Assembly: GCF_000016125.1 (NCBI RefSeq)
Contig: NC_009135.1
Coordinates: 806,001-870,000 of the forward strand
Direction of reading: 5' to 3'
Origin: Methanococcus maripaludis C5
Lineage (GTDB): Archaea; AGJL01; Methanococci; Methanococcales; Methanococcaceae
DNA length: 64,000 nucleotides
A model generated the notes under the pieces. That model was given only the letters and a program-made list of their open reading frames with translations. It made no database searches and was not told the DNA's origin. Shown in pieces: positions 46,437 through 56,726 of the stretch. The position numbers and the translations under genes were made by a program. Within the stretch, counting starts at the first letter, position 1. Each line of letters opens with the position of its first letter.

Positions 46437-47459
46437 ATGCTTCCAAATAAAAAAGCACTCGATTTGATCAAAATTTACATGAAAAAAGAGTTTACTTCGG
46501 AAAATTTAAAAGAACTAACTAAAAAATTAATAGAATTAGATTTACTTGTAAAAACAGAGGATGGAACATTCACTGTTAGGTCAGAAGATCCTGAAGAATT
46601 GATGCATTCTAGAGTTGGTGCATTAACCGAAGGAATTGAAAAATTTGCAGTTCCTTCAAAAGTTGAAAGTATAAAAAATCCAAAAATTTTGGATCTATGT
46701 AGCGGCATGGGATACAATGCAGTTTCCGCACTTCATTACAATATAAATTCTGAAATAGATATGGTGGAATACAGCAAAGAAATGCTTTTTTTATCCCTTG
46801 CACTCGATATTCCCATGACTGAACATTTAATAGTGAAAAATGCAATATCTGACTTTTTTAAAGGAAATTTGAATCAAAAAATTAGAATTTTTAACGAAGA
46901 TGCAAGAATTACACTTTTAAGAAAAGACTTAAAAAAATACGATTGCGTGTTTCATGACGCTTTTTCGCCGGCAAATGACCCCGTATTGTACACCGTTGAT
47001 TTTTTAAACTTAATTTATACAAATATGGCTGATTCGGGTGTTTTAATATCCTACTCTTCATCAATACCATTTAGAAGTGCACTTATAAATTGCGGATTTA
47101 TAATTTCTGAAGGGCCGTCAGTTGGAAGAAAAAGGGGCGCCACATTAGCTTACAAAAATCCAACCGAAATCCAAAAAAAGGAAATAAAAAGAATTCCTGA
47201 AGCTGATGAGCGATTAATCGCACTATCTGGTGTTGGAGTTCCATTTTACGATAAAAATCTAGATTTAGATTCTTCTGAAATTATTAAAAATAGGGAACTC
47301 GATAGGGAAAACTTGAAAAATTTACTTGGAAATAAATGTTATTCGACTACAAAAATTAAAAGCGGAAAAATAGATGAAAAAATTCTGAATATTCAAAAAG
47401 AAAATTTAAATTCATCCGAAATTATTAAAAAAATGAAAAAAGTATATCTTGAAAATTAA
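46437..47459 (+). CDS. MnmC-like SAM-dependent methyltransferase (COG4121)
   Basis: This is a 340-residue protein. After about 90 N-terminal residues comes a SAM-binding fold, KILDLCSGMGYNAVSAL, with the acidic IDMVEYSKEM and then FHDAFSPANDPVLYTVDF, the COG4121/DUF752 signature shared with the methyltransferase domain of MnmC. ATG 46437 is chosen because AGGTG lies five bases upstream; the long frame from 46260 runs into the NBP35 gene. The MnmE/MnmG partners are bacterial, so a tRNA wobble role is not assured. Its stop overlaps the convergent ligase gene by four bases. Confidence 0.82.
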   Translation: MLPNKKALDLIKIYMKKEFTSENLKELTKKLIELDLLVKTEDGTFTVRSEDPEELMHSRVGALTEGIEKFAVPSKVESIKNPKILDLCSGMGYNAVSALHYNINSEIDMVEYSKEMLFLSLALDIPMTEHLIVKNAISDFFKGNLNQKIRIFNEDARITLLRKDLKKYDCVFHDAFSPANDPVLYTVDFLNLIYTNMADSGVLISYSSSIPFRSALINCGFIISEGPSVGRKRGATLAYKNPTEIQKKEIKRIPEADERLIALSGVGVPFYDKNLDLDSSEIIKNRELDRENLKNLLGNKCYSTTKIKSGKIDEKILNIQKENLNSSEIIKKMKKVYLEN

Positions 47460-48334
47460 TACTCTTTTGAATAATTTAAAGCTTCATCAATCAAGCTTTG
47501 AGCAATATCTGCATCAGAAATTCTTGAGAGTCCTTCCCATGAAGGGCATGCATTTACTTCGATAACTTTCAGTCCTTCGCTGCTTTCAAGAATATCTACA
47601 CCACCATAAACGAGTCCAACAGCATCTTTTGCAGCAAGAACGATTTCAGTTAATTCGTCAGTTATTTCGCATTTTTCAGGAACTCCATTTTGGCGTATAT
47701 TTGTAATCCAGTTGTCAGATGTCCGATACATTGCAGAAACTACCTTGTCGCCAACTGCAAATGCCCTAATATCCCGGTAGACATTGTTTGGATTATTTAC
47801 AAATTCCTGCATGTAAATTACGCCATGACTGCTTTTAAAAGTATTTAGTGCTTTTAATTTAGCAACGGTTGATCTTCCCTTAACTCTTACAAGGCCTTTT
47901 CCCTGATTTCCAAAAAGAGGTTTTAAAACAACGTCTTCAAATTTATCAGCTGCGATTAACGCTTTATTTACATCTTCTGCAACGATTGTTTTTGGATGTG
48001 GAATTTTGTGAACTTCCATTAAAAACGAGGTTCTGAATTTATTTCCTGCATTTTCAATTCCATCCATCGGGTTTATTATCGGGATGTAATTTTCAAGGTA
48101 CTTTAACATGTCAAACCTGTGAAACATTTCAACTCCTTCACCGATGTTTCTAACAAAAGCGCATTTTAAATCGAGTATACTTCTATTATTCTGTTCAAAT
48201 TTAACGTCTGATCCAATAGATGAAATTATTTTTGATGGCTGTATAATAACCGGATCGATATCATTTTTTTCCATTTTAGACTTCAATTCATCGGTTACCC
48301 AGTCTCTTTCTTCAGAAATTATTCCCATTCTCAT
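47456..48334 (-). CDS. mptN: RimK-type ATP-grasp glutamate ligase, probably MptN
   Basis: This 292-residue ATP-grasp ligase has VVLKPLFGNQGKGLVRVKG, then YMQEFVNNPNNVYRDIRAFAV, and the metal-binding VIEVNACPSWEGLSRI. Methanogens have two close relatives, MptN, which adds glutamate to tetrahydromethanopterin to make tetrahydrosarcinapterin, and CofF, which caps coenzyme F420. The overall sequence favours MptN, but the choice is from memory. The ATG at 48334 follows CGGTG. It is after the DUF1890 gene in the same direction. Confidence 0.65.
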   Translation of the reverse strand: MRMGIISEERDWVTDELKSKMEKNDIDPVIIQPSKIISSIGSDVKFEQNNRSILDLKCAFVRNIGEGVEMFHRFDMLKYLENYIPIINPMDGIENAGNKFRTSFLMEVHKIPHPKTIVAEDVNKALIAADKFEDVVLKPLFGNQGKGLVRVKGRSTVAKLKALNTFKSSHGVIYMQEFVNNPNNVYRDIRAFAVGDKVVSAMYRTSDNWITNIRQNGVPEKCEITDELTEIVLAAKDAVGLVYGGVDILESSEGLKVIEVNACPSWEGLSRISDADIAQSLIDEALNYSKEY

Positions 48335-48373
48335 ATTAACACCGTAAAAAATTATTAAGGTAATAATGGTAAT

Positions 48374-48817
48374 TTAGAACTCTGAAAACATTTTTTTAAG
48401 TTTAACATTTAGTGGCGTTGGGTTGTGGAACGCTCTTGCCATTTGTGCATTAACTCCGTTTTCAGTTAAAAGTTGGACTAATTCATCTTTAAATTCTTTT
48501 CCGAAAACGATTGCTGACGTATCCACATTATGTGTCATTTTATACGTTATAATATAATTAACTGCTGCATCGTTGTGCGCGAAACCAAAAATATGATCAA
48601 CTTCAGCCTTAATTTTAAAACCTTCGTCAATTGGTTGAAAACCGATTCCTTTTAAGTAATGCTTTTCAGGATCCGCAGATTCGATTAATTTCAATGCTGC
48701 AGGGTTTGCTGAAACTATGATTTCATGTCCTTTGTTTTTAAGCATGTTCAATAAAAACATGAACGAAGGTATCAAAACTGGGGGCTCAGGACATCCCAAA
48801 ATTATCATTATTCTCAA
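48374..48817 (-). CDS. DUF1890 family protein
   Basis: This 147-residue protein begins at a TTG (48817) five bases after GGTGG. MIILGCPEPPVLIPSFMF and VSANPAALKLIESADPE are typical of the DUF1890 family, which is largely restricted to methanogens. It has a Rossmann-like alternation and no membrane segment. Function unknown. A gap of 39 bases separates it from the ligase gene downstream. Confidence 0.8.
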   Translation of the reverse strand: MRIMIILGCPEPPVLIPSFMFLLNMLKNKGHEIIVSANPAALKLIESADPEKHYLKGIGFQPIDEGFKIKAEVDHIFGFAHNDAAVNYIITYKMTHNVDTSAIVFGKEFKDELVQLLTENGVNAQMARAFHNPTPLNVKLKKMFSEF

Positions 48818-48920
48818 AAATACCACCAAATTATATTAAAAGCATATAATTCTATCCATAAAAGATATTAATATTTTCCGATATTTCAAAATCTCAGAAT
48901 ACATCTTGTTCACCGTTTAG

Positions 48921-48964
48921 TTTATATAATATTATAGTGATAGGATATCAGATACATATGATAT
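48921..48964 (+). promoter_or_regulatory. Promoter and candidate PadR operator
   Basis: A TATA-like TTTATATAATATT lies at 48921-48933. Downstream at 48945-48964 is an inverted repeat with arms ATATCA and TGATAT around eight bases, at the expected transcription start. PadR regulators usually bind such spaced palindromes and repress their own operon with its exporter. Confidence 0.4.
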
Positions 48965-49012
48965 TGATATTTATCGATCTAAATTGGAAATAAATAAGAG
49001 ACTGGTGCTTTA

Positions 49013-49552
49013 ATGGATGGTAACATCGAAATTTCGAATGTAGAATCTGCAATTTTAGGTTTGCTCCTTGAAAAACCAATGTATGGTTATGAAATTGAAA
49101 AAATAATCGAAGAACGAAAAATGAGGCAGTGGACAGAAATTGCATTTTCCTCGATATATTATGTTTTAAAAAAATTGGAAGAAAAAGAGCTTGTTGAATG
49201 CGAAACTGAAAATAAACACGGAAGAGCTAGAAAAATTTATTTTGCAACAGATTCAGGACAAAAAGCAATGCGTGCAAAAGTAAAAGACCTTATTTCAAAT
49301 TATGAAAAGATAATATCAGGTTTTGACCTTGGAATGAGCAATTTAGAAATTTTATCAAAAGAAGAAGCGTTGGAATGTTTTGAAAATTATCTATCCTCCG
49401 TTGAGGAAATGATAAATCATATAAGCGGTATAAATAAAAGCCTTGAAAACGATTGCCCCAAACATATTTTGGCACTTTCAAATAGATGTTTAGCACATTT
49501 AAACGCTGAAAAAGAATTTATTATGGAATTTAAGGATAAATTTAAAGATTAA
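49013..49552 (+). CDS. PadR-family transcriptional regulator
   Basis: This 179-residue protein has an N-terminal winged helix (ESAILGLLLEKPMYGYEIEK, SSIYYVLKKLEEKELV, GRARKIYFATDSGQ) and a C-terminal helical dimer domain of about 80 residues with several Glu/Asn-rich helices, the PadR-s2 layout. It lies 22 bases before the MATE exporter gene, an arrangement typical of a drug-responsive repressor and its exporter. Confidence 0.9.
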   Translation: MDGNIEISNVESAILGLLLEKPMYGYEIEKIIEERKMRQWTEIAFSSIYYVLKKLEEKELVECETENKHGRARKIYFATDSGQKAMRAKVKDLISNYEKIISGFDLGMSNLEILSKEEALECFENYLSSVEEMINHISGINKSLENDCPKHILALSNRCLAHLNAEKEFIMEFKDKFKD

Positions 49553-49574
49553 TAATTTAAAAATTTGTGATAGT

Positions 49575-50918
49575 ATGGCATATAAAAGTGAATTTTTAGG
49601 AACTGAAGACGTTAAAACACTATTAGTTAAACTGTCAATTCCTGCAATAATTGGAATGCTAATAATGGCACTTTATAACGTAGTCGATGGATTTTTTATC
49701 GGCAGATGGGTTGGAACAGCCGCATTTACGGGAATAGCGTTGATATTTCCATTCCAAATGATAATTATGGCATTTGGTGTAACTTTTGGAATTGGTGGAT
49801 CATCCCTTTTATCAAGAAAACTTGGTGAAGGAGATTTAGACTCTGCAAGAAAAGCTGGAGGAAATTCAATCAGCAGCGTTTTAATTTTATCTGTATTGAT
49901 AACAATTATCGGAATTATATTCATGGTTCCAATATTAAACATTCTTGGAACTTCTGCCGATATATTCCCTTACGCAAAAGATTACTATGAAATAATACTC
50001 TACGGAACAGTATTTAACAGCTATTTGGTTGCTGCAAACAACCTTGTTCGTGCAGAAGGAATGGCTAAAGTTGCAATGTTTGCAATGGTTGTCCCTGCAA
50101 TAATAAACATAATCCTTGATCCAATTTTAATCATAGTATTTAATATGGGAATAAGTGGTGCAGCAATTGCAACAGTGCTATCTCAAATCATCGGTGTAAT
50201 TTACATATTAAAACACCAATTTGGAAAAAATACGAGCATTAAATATGCAATGAATGATTTCTTTATCAATATTAAGATTTTAAAAGAAACTGTATTTATA
50301 GGAGCTTCTGAATTTGCGAAATTGATTATAAGCAGTATCCTTTTGATCGTTGGAAATAATTTGCTTGGAATATATGGTGGAGATATTGCAATTGCAATTT
50401 ATGGGGTGATCATGAGAATTGCAATGATTTTACTAATGCCTGTTCTTGGAATCGTACAGGGCTTACAGCCAATTGTTGGATATAACTACGGAAAAGGACA
50501 GTTAAATAGAGTCAGTGAATCAATAAAACTTGCTTTAGTTGGAACTACAGGTCTCTGTTTACTCGGATTTACACTTGTAATGATATTCCCTGAAATGTTT
50601 ATACAGATATTCATAACTGATCCAGAAGTAATCTCACAAGGCGTTTTTGCAACAAGAATATTCTTCATGTTCTCGTTCCTTATCGGTGCTCAAATGACAA
50701 TAGGTGGATTATACCAATCACTTGGTAAAGCAAAACCTGCATTCATTATTTCTTGCGCAAGACAGACTTTGTTTTTAATGCCTGCCCTGCTTATTCTTCC
50801 ACTATTCTTTGGATTGAACGGAATATGGTTTTCATTTCCAATAGGGGATTTGTTAGGCTTCACTCTTGCAAGCGGTATTATATATAACGATAGAAAATCA
50901 TTAAACCTATCTTCTTAA
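49575..50918 (+). CDS. MATE family efflux protein
   Basis: This 447-residue exporter has about 12 membrane segments. NVVDGFFIGRWVGTAAFTGI and VQGLQPIVGYNYGKGQ are the two MATE signatures. It shares length and layout with the MATE protein at 18077-19420 but differs in much of the sequence. It is co-transcribed with padR, GTGATAG preceding the ATG. Probably exports a toxic cation; substrate unknown. Confidence 0.92.
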   Translation: MAYKSEFLGTEDVKTLLVKLSIPAIIGMLIMALYNVVDGFFIGRWVGTAAFTGIALIFPFQMIIMAFGVTFGIGGSSLLSRKLGEGDLDSARKAGGNSISSVLILSVLITIIGIIFMVPILNILGTSADIFPYAKDYYEIILYGTVFNSYLVAANNLVRAEGMAKVAMFAMVVPAIINIILDPILIIVFNMGISGAAIATVLSQIIGVIYILKHQFGKNTSIKYAMNDFFINIKILKETVFIGASEFAKLIISSILLIVGNNLLGIYGGDIAIAIYGVIMRIAMILLMPVLGIVQGLQPIVGYNYGKGQLNRVSESIKLALVGTTGLCLLGFTLVMIFPEMFIQIFITDPEVISQGVFATRIFFMFSFLIGAQMTIGGLYQSLGKAKPAFIISCARQTLFLMPALLILPLFFGLNGIWFSFPIGDLLGFTLASGIIYNDRKSLNLSS

Positions 50919-50986
50919 GTTCTTAAAAAATTATTTTAAATTTTTATTTTTAAAAAAAGTATTTGAAAAAATTTTGAAATTTAGAA

Positions 50987-51304
50987 CTACCAAAATTTCA
51001 ATTTTGAAAGTAGTCCCCTCTTTTCTTCATTCTCTTTAATTTTTTCCTGTGATTTCATGTACTGATTTAATGGAACCCTGAGTACGTGACTTCCGTAGCA
51101 AGGTTTTGTAAAAGGAAAAATTACAAAATCATCATCGTAAGCAACTGGAATCGGTGGAAGCCCTATAAGCATGACTCCCTCCAGTAATTCATCTCCCGGG
51201 TTAAACTCACGAATATTTTTGTAATTTTTTTTAATATAATCACTACATTCCTTAAATGATCCTTTTAACAAAATTTCGTGATTATAATTATCAATACAGG
51301 ACAT
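50987..51304 (-). CDS. Hypothetical protein
   Basis: This 105-residue protein starts MSCIDNYNHEILL. The ATG at 51304 has GGGTGAT just upstream, so the longer TTG start is rejected. It contains GDELLEGVMLIGLPPIP and KPCYGSHVLRVPL, with a basic, charged C-terminal tail. No family recognised. It follows leuS in the same direction by 27 bases and may be co-transcribed. Confidence 0.6.
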   Translation of the reverse strand: MSCIDNYNHEILLKGSFKECSDYIKKNYKNIREFNPGDELLEGVMLIGLPPIPVAYDDDFVIFPFTKPCYGSHVLRVPLNQYMKSQEKIKENEEKRGLLSKLKFW

Positions 51305-51331
51305 AAAATCACCCAATAAAAAAATTAAAAG

Positions 51332-54199
51332 TTATTCCATATATATTGCAGGTTTGTAAGGTATTGCAAATTTCTTTTTGCCTTTGACATCCTCACCATT
51401 TACAATAACCTCGCAATCGAATTCACTTTCAATAAATGTTTTGGCATTTTCTAGTATTTCTACTTCAGCTATTGCCTTTTTGACACCTATTTTCATTATT
51501 TCATTGATTAATTTCATCACTTCTTTTCCGTGTCTTTTAAATTTATCTTCTTTCATGACCATTGGAATAAGTGCTTTTACGTTTTTTTCAGAGTTTTCGT
51601 TCATAAATTCAAGGAGATCGTATTTCCAGTCGTCTGCAGTGTATAAATACATTTTTTCAGGGTTGATTTTTGCAACTCCGTTAATATTTCTGATATCTTC
51701 CATTGCAGATTTGATAAATTCTTCTCCAAGTTCTAAATCTTCATTAACCATTTCTAATTTAATTTCAGGATACAGTTCTTGTGAAATAAATCCAGCATAT
51801 CCTAATTTTTCCCAGATTTCTTCACAGAGGTGAGGGGTTACTGGAGAGAGTAATTTCGTCCAGATTTCAACAACTTCTTTTAAAACGTTGTTATTTTCTC
51901 CGCCCCTTCTTTTGTACCATCTTAAATCGTTAATGAGTTCATAAAACATCAAACCAATTTTTCTAAGCTGGAATTCTTCGTATGCAGTTTCAGCACCATT
52001 TATTGAACTATAGGTTTTGTGTAAAAGCCATTTATCAATTAAAGATAATTCTTTTTCAGTTTTTTCTTCTTCCATGACGGATACTGCAAGTTCATACAAT
52101 TTTATTAAATTATCTCTTGCTTTTTCCATTTCTTTGAATTTAACGTCTGCATCTTGCGGAAGTTCAGCACATGTTGTGATGTAAAACCTTGCAACGTCTG
52201 CACCAAAGTTTTCTGCAACTTCTGAAACTGGTAAAACCGGACCTTTTGATTTTGAAAGTTTTTTACCCTCAATTGTAACATATCCGTTTATTTCAATTCC
52301 TCTTGGCCAGTGTTCTCTTCCAAATAGTGCAACGTGGTTGAATATCATGAATGTGAGGTGATTTGGAATTAAATCTTTTGCAGAACATCTCCAGTCAAGC
52401 GGATAGTAATATAAGAACTCTTTTCTCATTTCTTCAATCGTTTCTTTTGAAATATTTGAATTTTTAGTTATTTCTTCAACATTTCCATTTCCAAGATATA
52501 CATACTCGAATAATTCTGGAATAAGCTGTTCGGGAGTTAATCCCTCATTTATAAATCTTGCAATCGTGTAATATGCCATGTAAATTGTACTATCAGACAG
52601 TGATTCGATAATCCAGTTTTCGTCAAACGGCAGTATTGTTCCAAGCCCTTTTTTCCTTGCACAGGCTTTATCCTTCATCCAATCGACTTTGTTGTGGAAT
52701 TCCTGCCTTATGTTTTCAGGTGCAAAGTTCATATTGTCAATACATTCGTGTGCAAGTTTCTTCCAGTTTTCGTCAGAATAGTTAATAAACCACTGTCCTT
52801 TCACGGTTTTTATAATACACTTTTCACCGCACCTGCAAACAACTTTCTGCTCTGAAAATTCGTACATTATTTCTGCAATGTTTGAATTTAGGTAATCTTT
52901 TGTTAATTTTTCTTTAATGTCTTTTACAGAGATTCCTGCGTATTCTCCGCAGTTTTCATTTAATTTTCCCTTGTGGAATTCGTCCTTATAGATTTTACTC
53001 GTTGCTTGCTCGAGTAATTCATCATCATTTTGGTCTTTAACTCCCAATTTTTCCACAATTTCTTTTGCAGGGTATTTATCGTATCCTTCAATTTCGATCA
53101 ATGGAATAAGGCCCACTTCTTCGATTTTTCCAAGATCCCTTAAAGCAACGTAGTCGTATGGAGCGTGTGCTGGAACACTCATTACCCATCCCGTTCCAAT
53201 TCCCATTTCAACAAAATCTGCTGGTAGAAGAGGAACTTCTTTTTTAGTAACAGGATTTTTGATTTTTAAACCAAGTAATTCGTTTCCTTTGATTTCTTTT
53301 AAAATTTCAATTTTTCTATCTTGTTCTTTTAATTTATCTGCACATTCTTTTCCAACAATCCAGATTCCGTTGTATTTTAACTCAACGTCTTCACCATCTA
53401 ATTTTTGGATTTCATCGTGTACTTTAGCCATTACATAAATTTCATTTGGATTAACCCAAGCATTAGTTACACCAAAAAGTGTTTCAGGCCTTAAAGTTGC
53501 CATTGGCATTATTATTTCTTTTCCGTCAAATTCAGAAGTAAATTTGATTAAGCTGTATTCTACAGTTGTTGATTCTTCACCGTGGAGTAAATCGTGGTCT
53601 TCTACAGGGTTTTCACATTTAGGGCAGTACCTTACAGGGTGTGATCCTTTTGTAATGTGCCCCATTTCTTTTAATTTATAAAACTGCCATTCTATGAATT
53701 TACTGAAAACTTTATCGTCAGTTTTAAAGTTTCTTCTCCAGTCGAGTGAAAATCCCATTCTTTTAAAGGCTTCTGTTGCTTTTTTTGAAAAGCATTCAAC
53801 TATTGCCTCAGGAGTTTTCAATTTTAAGAGTTCGTCCATTGGAATGTTGTGTAAATTGTTGTAAGCCCAGATAATATCTTCTTTTCTATCTTTGATCTGG
53901 TTTGCAAGTCCCAAAATTGGAGTTCCTGTAACGTGGAATCCAAAGGTCCAGAGCACGTTTTTATTTTTCATCCTCTGGTATCTTGCAATTGTTTCTGGAA
54001 TTGTAAATGTTCTTAAGTGTCCTGCATGAAGTACCCCATTAAGGTATGGAAATGCAGCAGTTATGAAAAATTTGTCCCTTAAATCGTGTTCAGCTTCAAA
54101 AATTTTAGCTTCCGTCCATTTTTTCTGCCATTTATCCATTATTTGAATTAAATCAACAGATTTATGTCCTGTTCCCTCGTTTACTCCATTTTGATCCAT
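51332..54199 (-). CDS. leuS: Leucyl-tRNA synthetase (archaeal type)
   Basis: This class I synthetase of about 955 residues charges tRNA-Leu. The HIGH motif is HAGH (about residues 58-61, in YLNGVLHAGHLRTF); KMSKS is KLSKSKGPVLPV. The insert with TLRPETLFGVTNAWV and WVMSVPAHAPYD is the CP1 editing domain. Cysteine pairs CPKC and CRCG may bind zinc. ATG 54199 is taken (GAGTGA upstream) over GTG 54208. It is divergent from proS. Confidence 0.95.
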   Translation of the reverse strand: MDQNGVNEGTGHKSVDLIQIMDKWQKKWTEAKIFEAEHDLRDKFFITAAFPYLNGVLHAGHLRTFTIPETIARYQRMKNKNVLWTFGFHVTGTPILGLANQIKDRKEDIIWAYNNLHNIPMDELLKLKTPEAIVECFSKKATEAFKRMGFSLDWRRNFKTDDKVFSKFIEWQFYKLKEMGHITKGSHPVRYCPKCENPVEDHDLLHGEESTTVEYSLIKFTSEFDGKEIIMPMATLRPETLFGVTNAWVNPNEIYVMAKVHDEIQKLDGEDVELKYNGIWIVGKECADKLKEQDRKIEILKEIKGNELLGLKIKNPVTKKEVPLLPADFVEMGIGTGWVMSVPAHAPYDYVALRDLGKIEEVGLIPLIEIEGYDKYPAKEIVEKLGVKDQNDDELLEQATSKIYKDEFHKGKLNENCGEYAGISVKDIKEKLTKDYLNSNIAEIMYEFSEQKVVCRCGEKCIIKTVKGQWFINYSDENWKKLAHECIDNMNFAPENIRQEFHNKVDWMKDKACARKKGLGTILPFDENWIIESLSDSTIYMAYYTIARFINEGLTPEQLIPELFEYVYLGNGNVEEITKNSNISKETIEEMRKEFLYYYPLDWRCSAKDLIPNHLTFMIFNHVALFGREHWPRGIEINGYVTIEGKKLSKSKGPVLPVSEVAENFGADVARFYITTCAELPQDADVKFKEMEKARDNLIKLYELAVSVMEEEKTEKELSLIDKWLLHKTYSSINGAETAYEEFQLRKIGLMFYELINDLRWYKRRGGENNNVLKEVVEIWTKLLSPVTPHLCEEIWEKLGYAGFISQELYPEIKLEMVNEDLELGEEFIKSAMEDIRNINGVAKINPEKMYLYTADDWKYDLLEFMNENSEKNVKALIPMVMKEDKFKRHGKEVMKLINEIMKIGVKKAIAEVEILENAKTFIESEFDCEVIVNGEDVKGKKKFAIPYKPAIYME

Positions 54200-54450
54200 G
54201 TTTTTCACTCTTTTGTCTTAAAATATATCTTCCATATTCTGTACAAACATTAACAACATTTTTAGAAATAAAATTAAATATTTATCAAATACTCTTCAAT
54301 CTAGCAATATTTTCACAAATTATATAAATATATTTTATAAATAGTCTGTCATGTTAGATGTATATGCATGAAATACTTATGTAAGTTATTTTACTGCTTA
54401 TTTTATATTAAAAATATTAAAACACGTCAATTATTATTTACGGTGAAAAA

Positions 54451-55833
54451 ATGGAATTTTCTGAATGGTATAGCGACATACTAGAAAAAGCCGGAATTTA
54501 CGACTTAAGATACCCTATAAAAGGATGCGGGGTTTATTTGCCATATGGTTTTAAAATCAGAAGATATTCCTTTGAAATCTTAAGAAAATTACTCGATGAA
54601 ACAAATCACGATGAAACACTCTTTCCAATGTTAATCCCTGAAAATTTACTTGCAAAAGAAGGAGAACACATCAAAGGATTTGAAGATGAAGTTTTCTGGG
54701 TAACTCATGGTGGAAAAACTCCATTGGAAGTAAAACTTGCTTTAAGGCCCACTTCTGAAACTACAATGTACTACATGATGAAACAATGGATTAAAGTACA
54801 CACTGACCTTCCAATGAAACTGTACCAAGTTGTAAACACATTCAGATACGAAACGAAACATACAAGGCCATTAATCAGATTAAGAGAAATAATGAGCTTT
54901 AAAGAAGCACACACCGCTCATGCAACAAAAGAAGATTGCGATGCCCAAATTACAGAAGCATTAAATCTCTACGGGGAATTCTTTGACGAAATCTGTGTAC
55001 CGTATATTATTTCTAAAAGGCCAGAATGGGATAAATTCCCAGGAGCGGACTACACAATGGCATTTGATACCATCTACCCCGATGGAAAAACAATGCAGAT
55101 TGGAACTGTTCACAATCTTGGCCAGAACTTTGCAAAAACTTTCGAACTTGAATTTGAAACGCCAGATGGCGAAAAAGATTTCGTGTACCAAACATGCTAC
55201 GGAATTTCTGATAGGGCGATTGCATCATTAATTTCAGTCCACGGAGACGAAAAAGGTCTTGTAATCCCTGTAGATGTTGCACCAATCCAAATTGTTCTCA
55301 TTCCGTTATTATTCAAAGGAAAAGAAGAAATTGTAATGGACAAAATTAAAGAATTAAACAATACTTTAAAATCAGAATTTAGAGTACATCTTGATGATAG
55401 AGATATTAGGCCAGGAAGAAAATACAACGACTGGGAAATAAAAGGAGTTCCATTGAGAATCGAACTTGGACCAAGAGATATCGAAAACGGACAAGCTTTA
55501 ATCGTTAGAAGAGACACTGGCGAAAAAATAACCGTTGAATATTCAAATATTTTAGAAGAAGTTGAAAAAATAGTTTCAATGTACAAAGAAAACTTAAAAA
55601 TTAAAGCTGATGAAAAAATTAAAAATTTCTTAACAGTTGTTAACTTTGAAAGCGATGTAAATGCACTTTCAGAAAAAGTTAAAGCTGCACTTTTAGAGAA
55701 CAAGGGAATAATACTCATTCCATTTGATGAATCAGTGTACAACGAAGAATTTGAAGAATTGATCGATGCATCAGTTTTAGGTCAGACTGCCTATGAAGGA
55801 AAAGACTATATTTCAGTTGCCAGAACATACTAA
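54451..55833 (+). CDS. proS: Prolyl-tRNA synthetase (archaeal/eukaryotic type)
   Basis: This 460-residue class II synthetase has motif 2 as [18 protein letters not shown] and motif 3 around [18 protein letters not shown]. The C-terminus ends in ARTY, with the conserved terminal tyrosine of this family. Methanococcal ProRS is known to also form Cys-AMP, but charges proline in vivo. Two TATA-like stretches lie at about 54319-54340, giving a leader of roughly 80-100 bases. GGTGAAAAA precedes the ATG. Confidence 0.95.
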   Translation: MEFSEWYSDILEKAGIYDLRYPIKGCGVYLPYGFKIRRYSFEILRKLLDETNHDETLFPMLIPENLLAKEGEHIKGFEDEVFWVTHGGKTPLEVKLALRPTSETTMYYMMKQWIKVHTDLPMKLYQVVNTFRYETKHTRPLIRLREIMSFKEAHTAHATKEDCDAQITEALNLYGEFFDEICVPYIISKRPEWDKFPGADYTMAFDTIYPDGKTMQIGTVHNLGQNFAKTFELEFETPDGEKDFVYQTCYGISDRAIASLISVHGDEKGLVIPVDVAPIQIVLIPLLFKGKEEIVMDKIKELNNTLKSEFRVHLDDRDIRPGRKYNDWEIKGVPLRIELGPRDIENGQALIVRRDTGEKITVEYSNILEEVEKIVSMYKENLKIKADEKIKNFLTVVNFESDVNALSEKVKAALLENKGIILIPFDESVYNEEFEELIDASVLGQTAYEGKDYISVARTY

Positions 55834-55856
55834 TAATTTTCAAAATTCAAGCCAAA

Positions 55857-55871
55857 TTTCTTTTATTTTTT
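55857..55871 (+). terminator. T-rich tract after proS
   Basis: TTTCTTTTATTTTTT lies 24 bases past the proS stop. It fits the U-tract type of terminator used in Methanococcus. A TATA-like element for psmB starts shortly after. Confidence 0.45.
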
Positions 55872-55883
55872 AAAATCGATGAG

Positions 55884-55891
55884 TATATAAA
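55884..55891 (+). promoter_or_regulatory. TATA box of the proteasome beta gene
   Basis: TATATAAA lies 40 bases before the ATG. A transcription start about 25 bases downstream would leave a short leader that includes the GTGGTGATAAG binding site. Confidence 0.5.
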
Positions 55892-55930
55892 GCATTTATT
55901 ATAAATTGATTTATATTAAGTGGTGATAAG

Positions 55931-56590
55931 ATGATATCCAACAGCGAATACCATAAAGAGTATATGAAAGGAACGACCACCGTAGGATTACTTTGTAAGG
56001 ATGGCGTCGTTTTAGCTACTGATAAAAGGGCTACAATGGGCAATCTTATCGCGGATAAAGAAGCGAAAAAGTTATATAAGATTGATGACTACATAGCAAT
56101 GACTATAGCTGGAAGTGTTGGGGATGCTCAGTCACTCATCAGGATCATTTCTGCAGAAGCAAAAATTCACAAGATGAGAACTGGAAACAATATGACTCCG
56201 CTTTCATGCACTACATTAATAAGTAACGTCTTGCATGGTAACAGACATTACCCTCTTTTAACACAATTAATACTCGGTGGATATGACCTGATTAACGGAG
56301 CTAAACTGTTTTCACTCGATCCAGTTGGGGGCATTAATGAAGAATCTTCATTCACTGCCACAGGATCAGGCTCACCTACTGCTTACGGAGTACTCGAAGC
56401 AGAATACCGATCTGATGTCACAATTGACAAGGGATTATTAGTTGCCGTAAAAGCTCTCTCGTCTGCTATGCAAAGAGATGCATACTCTGGAAATGGTATT
56501 TCCTTAGCTCATATCAATAAAGATGGAGTAAAATTATACTCGGACGCAGAAATTGAGGGTTTTTTGAAAAAAATCAACAAAAAAAGATAA
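55931..56590 (+). CDS. psmB: Proteasome beta subunit
   Basis: This is the 219-residue catalytic subunit of the 20S proteasome. A 14-residue propeptide ends ...EYMKG and cleavage exposes Thr15 ([11 protein letters not shown]) as the nucleophile. ATDKRATMG has the conserved Lys, and [12 protein letters not shown] and [10 protein letters not shown] are further family motifs. GGTGATAAG precedes the ATG. Confidence 0.95.
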   Translation: MISNSEYHKEYMKGTTTVGLLCKDGVVLATDKRATMGNLIADKEAKKLYKIDDYIAMTIAGSVGDAQSLIRIISAEAKIHKMRTGNNMTPLSCTTLISNVLHGNRHYPLLTQLILGGYDLINGAKLFSLDPVGGINEESSFTATGSGSPTAYGVLEAEYRSDVTIDKGLLVAVKALSSAMQRDAYSGNGISLAHINKDGVKLYSDAEIEGFLKKINKKR

Positions 56591-56631
56591 ATTACAAAAA
56601 TATATTACCTTAACATATACTATTGAAAAGT

Positions 56632-56652
56632 ATTCTTTTCAAATTTTTTTTA
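56632..56652 (+). terminator. T-rich tract after psmB
   Basis: ATTCTTTTCAAATTTTTTTT, 40 bases past the psmB stop, could serve as a U-tract terminator before the aCPSF1 promoter. No stem is seen. Confidence 0.35.
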
Positions 56653-56726
56653 AGATTTAACACAAATTAATCAATTTTATAGGCGTTTCTAAAATTTAAA
56701 CAGACATATTAATAGGAGGGACTATT

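Noticed and set aside
55197-55742. 181-residue minus-strand open frame opposite proS
   Set aside because: It is a shadow of the well-conserved prolyl-tRNA synthetase gene, Ser/Phe-rich with no family pattern.
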